Positions 62,501 through 64,000 of a DNA stretch of 64,000 nt are shown piece after piece (the first letter of the stretch is position 1; each line of letters starts with the position of its first letter). The DNA is from an uncultured Collinsella sp. (GTDB lineage Bacteria > Actinomycetota > Coriobacteriia > Coriobacteriales > Coriobacteriaceae), in assembly GCA_902493515.1 (NCBI GenBank), contig CABUPE010000005.1, positions 1 to 64,000 of the forward strand, given 5' to 3'. A program made the position numbers and the translations under genes. The notes below the pieces were generated by a model. That model had not been told where the DNA came from. It searched no databases and was given only the letters and a program-made list of their open reading frames with translations.

Positions 62501-63209
62501 CGAACGCGTCGATGGCATCGAGCGCCATCTGCGCCTTCTCGGTCGCGGCCTTGCTTGCGCCCTGCGCCGCGCGATAGGCATCGGCGAGTGCCGAGGTATC
62601 GGCCTGGCCGCGCGCCACGCGCACGTCGTCCATACCGCCCGGCAACTGGCTCGACAGCTCCAGCAGGTCGCGCACCAGACCCCTGATGGTCGTACCGCCG
62701 CCAAAGGAACCGCCCTCGCCCGCCATGGGATACCAGGCATAGAGGGCCTTGAGCGATGCCGCGAGCTCGGGGGCGGCATCGGGTGCCGTCGCGCGACCCA
62801 GCACATGCTCAACAGCCTGGTCCATGAGCTCGTCGGTATCGGTGAGCACCGTGAACTCGGGGTCGATGCCCAGCTCCAGCGCGTGCGCGCGCAGGATACG
62901 CGAGCACATGCCGTGAATGGTCGAAATCCACGCGTCGTCGACGGTCAGTGCTTCCTCGTCCATGCCCTCGTCGATAAGCGCACGGCGCACGCGGTCGCGA
63001 ATCTCGGCCGCGGCATCTTTGGTAAAGGTAATGGCGAGCACCTGGTCCAGATGCTCAACGAACGGACCGGATTCGGGCGAGAGCGCATAGACGATGCGGC
63101 GCGTGAGGGTAAAGGTCTTACCCGAACCGGCGCCCGCCGAGACAAACAGCGGGCGGTCGAGCGTTTTGACAATCTGCAGCTGTTGCGGCATCAAAGTCGA
63201 AAGATCCAT
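59577..63209 (-). CDS. addA: AddA-like ATP-dependent helicase/nuclease subunit A
   Basis: AddA is the UvrD-type helicase and nuclease that, with AddB, resects double-strand breaks. The 1210-residue protein has Walker A SAGAGSGKT (24-31), TFTKDAAAEIRDRV, MIDEFQDTDQMQ, FRGAE and the C-terminal RecB-like nuclease with AIDALA...VIDYKTGG. Start ATG 63209 follows GGAGGGACG. addB ends 3 bases upstream, so the two are one operon in the order addB-addA. Confidence 0.92.
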   Translation of the reverse strand: MDLSTLMPQQLQIVKTLDRPLFVSAGAGSGKTFTLTRRIVYALSPESGPFVEHLDQVLAITFTKDAAAEIRDRVRRALIDEGMDEEALTVDDAWISTIHGMCSRILRAHALELGIDPEFTVLTDTDELMDQAVEHVLGRATAPDAAPELAASLKALYAWYPMAGEGGSFGGGTTIRGLVRDLLELSSQLPGGMDDVRVARGQADTSALADAYRAAQGASKAATEKAQMALDAIDAFEASGKTMVDAARLMMSCTMPRASKAFPKEQVELLKAEAADAFINIVLACGAPALDALVGLARSVEAEYRALKAAQSALDNNDLLRMAYEALRDYPAIRAAYEGRFKMVMIDEFQDTDQMQVDLIRYLTGAGERALCTVGDAQQSIYRFRGAEVEVFRRQERKVGSSAAPEATAVADAPAGELVKLVRNFRSHDEVLRYVARVFDGDDGGLMQGFLDLEASDGRKDTLVADASRRQALFVAGGSTQERTQAKARAIAERFRALADAGQPQGGMVLLLGRMTNADVYAQAFRDQGLDCVIAGGSVFAQAAEVQTVRALVCALANPADTAQGLMPLLASPMFALGAQEFLALATKLDSETGETSRRNIDAGIMSDFDVPGLQDLPLVTRAREVLRYALRRVGRDSFAAIARDVVNASGWFVRLAQRGPEGKAIAANVLKALDAVAEAEAEFGNSPRSIALAFDHFLAGKEAPGALNEEGDGAVRIMTVHASKGLEYPVVAVAECFGVRKPSGAAHMGRVEGGAQVVALPARFDGVKLADGTFVKGDDVKKQFEHAFKGKGTSLWLPPELMEDVCATGSPAEAFVRLRNDDLQLSLEERARLLYVAMTRARELVILAMDAGVSRGKVTAPTFDVETDLTYDVLRRILPTDALDMPQLDADRLVFDNSQPGDYELISLSDFTFGEQAFEANASLDAEGRLVRGDADADAADDSASTIVPGPADPKPDSFELVYPQAVGVRMGTCPFPARDSYSYSSIAAALHAETEDRAAEARVPMDESGDDAESDGSEITDADVAAVEPAGNPMALGSAFHAACQWLIEMGADALPAARADALARLWRLTPEQRERFDVALDRWLKSAARADLLAWPCVRAEVPFFSLGCEDEDIARYGAYAEGAIDALATDPADPSRALVIDYKTGGTPDETPDQLLEKHALQARVYADVLHKAGFEAVTVKFVRVEQPDPTIFVEPAEPQVVAYNL

Positions 63210-63212
63210 GGT

Positions 63213-64000
63213 CTACACGTCCCTCCTTACAAACGTTCCTTCGTGGTTATACGAGCAGCGCGCATGCGCGGCCTGAGCCGACGCCGGGTCGACGGCGGCA
63301 ACGTTGCCCGCCTCGAGCTCGCGCAGGCGCTCGGCGATGCCGGCCTCCACGCGATCGAGCAGGGCATCGAAGTCCATGCTGCCGCCCTCGCCCGGGAAGC
63401 CCTTCTTGAGGCCCGGGATGCGACCGTCACCGCGCTCTTCCTCGAGCAACTCGGCGCTCGCCGCACCGCGCAGCGCGGGCTTGCCGCCCTTGGTCGAAAA
63501 ATAGAGCGCTGCACGGGTATCCAAGCCCAGTGCCCGACGCATGGCCTGCGCGTAGATGAGCGTTTGGGTATGGGGCGGCAGCCAGCGCGGGTCGTCGATG
63601 GGGGCCTCGCCCGTCTCCTCGTCACGCACCGTGGGGTCGGCAAGCTTAAACTCCTCGACACCCGAACGATGCTTGTAGTCGATTACCACGGCGCGATTCT
63701 CGGCATCCACATCTACGCGGTCGATGCGCCCGCCGAGCGGCCAACCGGCATACTCGACCTGGAGCTCGTTGAACGCAAACTCCAGGTAGCGCGGGGCAAA
63801 GGGGGCAAGTGCCTCGGACTCGTAGGCAAGCACGCCCTCCAGCTGCGGCAAGATCTCGGCCACCTGGCGCTCCTCTACCGGAGAGAGCGGCACGAGCGGA
63901 CCCTCGTTGCCACGCTTGCCCGCATGCTCGGCCAAGGTATCGGTAAAGACCTCGCGCAGCAGCTCCTGCACACGCGGCAGGTTCTCGGGCGTCACGCGCT
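63213..64000 (-). CDS. addB: AddB-like nuclease subunit, C-terminal part (truncated by the window)
   Basis: The frame continues beyond the right edge of the window, so only about 260 C-terminal residues are seen. They contain the PD-(D/E)XK nuclease core GGRIDRVDVD and VVIDYKHRSG, plus QTLIYAQAMRRALG. The end ARCSYNHEGTF corresponds to the segment where AddB normally has three Cys of an iron-sulfur cluster; just one Cys remains. Placement before addA supports AddB; a plain PD-(D/E)XK protein is the alternative. Confidence 0.8.
   Translation of the reverse strand, partial: RVTPENLPRVQELLREVFTDTLAEHAGKRGNEGPLVPLSPVEERQVAEILPQLEGVLAYESEALAPFAPRYLEFAFNELQVEYAGWPLGGRIDRVDVDAENRAVVIDYKHRSGVEEFKLADPTVRDEETGEAPIDDPRWLPPHTQTLIYAQAMRRALGLDTRAALYFSTKGGKPALRGAASAELLEEERGDGRIPGLKKGFPGEGGSMDFDALLDRVEAGIAERLRELEAGNVAAVDPASAQAAHARCSYNHEGTFVRRDV

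Overview
The window looks like chromosomal DNA of a gut actinobacterium of the class Coriobacteriia, most likely Collinsella or a close relative. This is inferred from high GC, Gram-positive surface anchoring, anaerobic arginine deiminase and one-carbon genes, and protein styles I associate with that group; no rRNA or tRNA gene is present to confirm it. It reads as ordinary chromosome with a few AT-richer patches (the arginine locus 1607-7528 and the MFS transporter near 57.5-58.8 kb) that may have been acquired. I see no prophage, complete insertion sequence, CRISPR array, tRNA or rRNA.

Layout: 0.2-1.5 kb queA; 1.6-7.5 kb arginine deiminase locus (transporter-arcA-arcB on minus; a diverged second deiminase plus a LexA-like regulator on plus); 7.6-8.7 kb queH and a membrane metalloprotease-like gene; 8.9-12.2 kb a methionyl-tRNA synthetase-like protein and an rRNA m5C methyltransferase; 12.2-18 kb a small membrane protein, a TIM-barrel-like protein, DegV, class III FBPase and two GtrA proteins; 18-23.2 kb a two-gene DUF4430 surface operon behind a cobalamin riboswitch; 23.3-27.1 kb a UbiB-like kinase, a phasin-like protein and a C69 dipeptidase; 27.2-29 kb an inverted-repeat element and folD-fchA; 29.3-33.6 kb two paralogous lipoproteins (the first frameshifted) and a surface PI-PLC; 33.7-36.3 kb a broken PH-like gene, a YhcG nuclease, an ADP-ribosylglycohydrolase and a small protein; 36.5-43.1 kb zinc-ribbon proteins, a CDF transporter and a Cys-rich small protein; 43.3-49.4 kb fhs, ruvCAB and an NAD-synthase-like protein; 49.5-57.4 kb superoxide reductase, SNF2 helicase and dnaE; 57.5-59.4 kb MFS transporter and DUF3284; 59.6-64 kb addA and the C-terminal part of addB.

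How the genes work together: arcA/arcB and the YfcC-type transporter form an arginine fermentation unit, although carbamate kinase is not in the window. Fhs, FchA and FolD supply a formate-to-methylene-THF route in which FolD appears to have lost its cyclohydrolase residues and FchA probably takes over that step. RuvCAB sits behind an SOS-type box, and AddAB, DnaE and the SNF2 protein add further replication and repair functions. QueA and QueH are both queuosine tRNA-modification enzymes.

Most interesting: the cobalamin-riboswitch-controlled surface operon carrying five DUF4430 (transcobalamin-like) domains; the FolD/FchA division of labour; the second deiminase paired with a regulator whose S24 domain has lost its protease residues; an NAD-synthase-like protein lacking the catalytic motifs of both domains; and three long palindromic intergenic elements. 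Three genes (lipoprotein, PH-like, zinc-ribbon) look broken by single-base changes and need raw-read checking.
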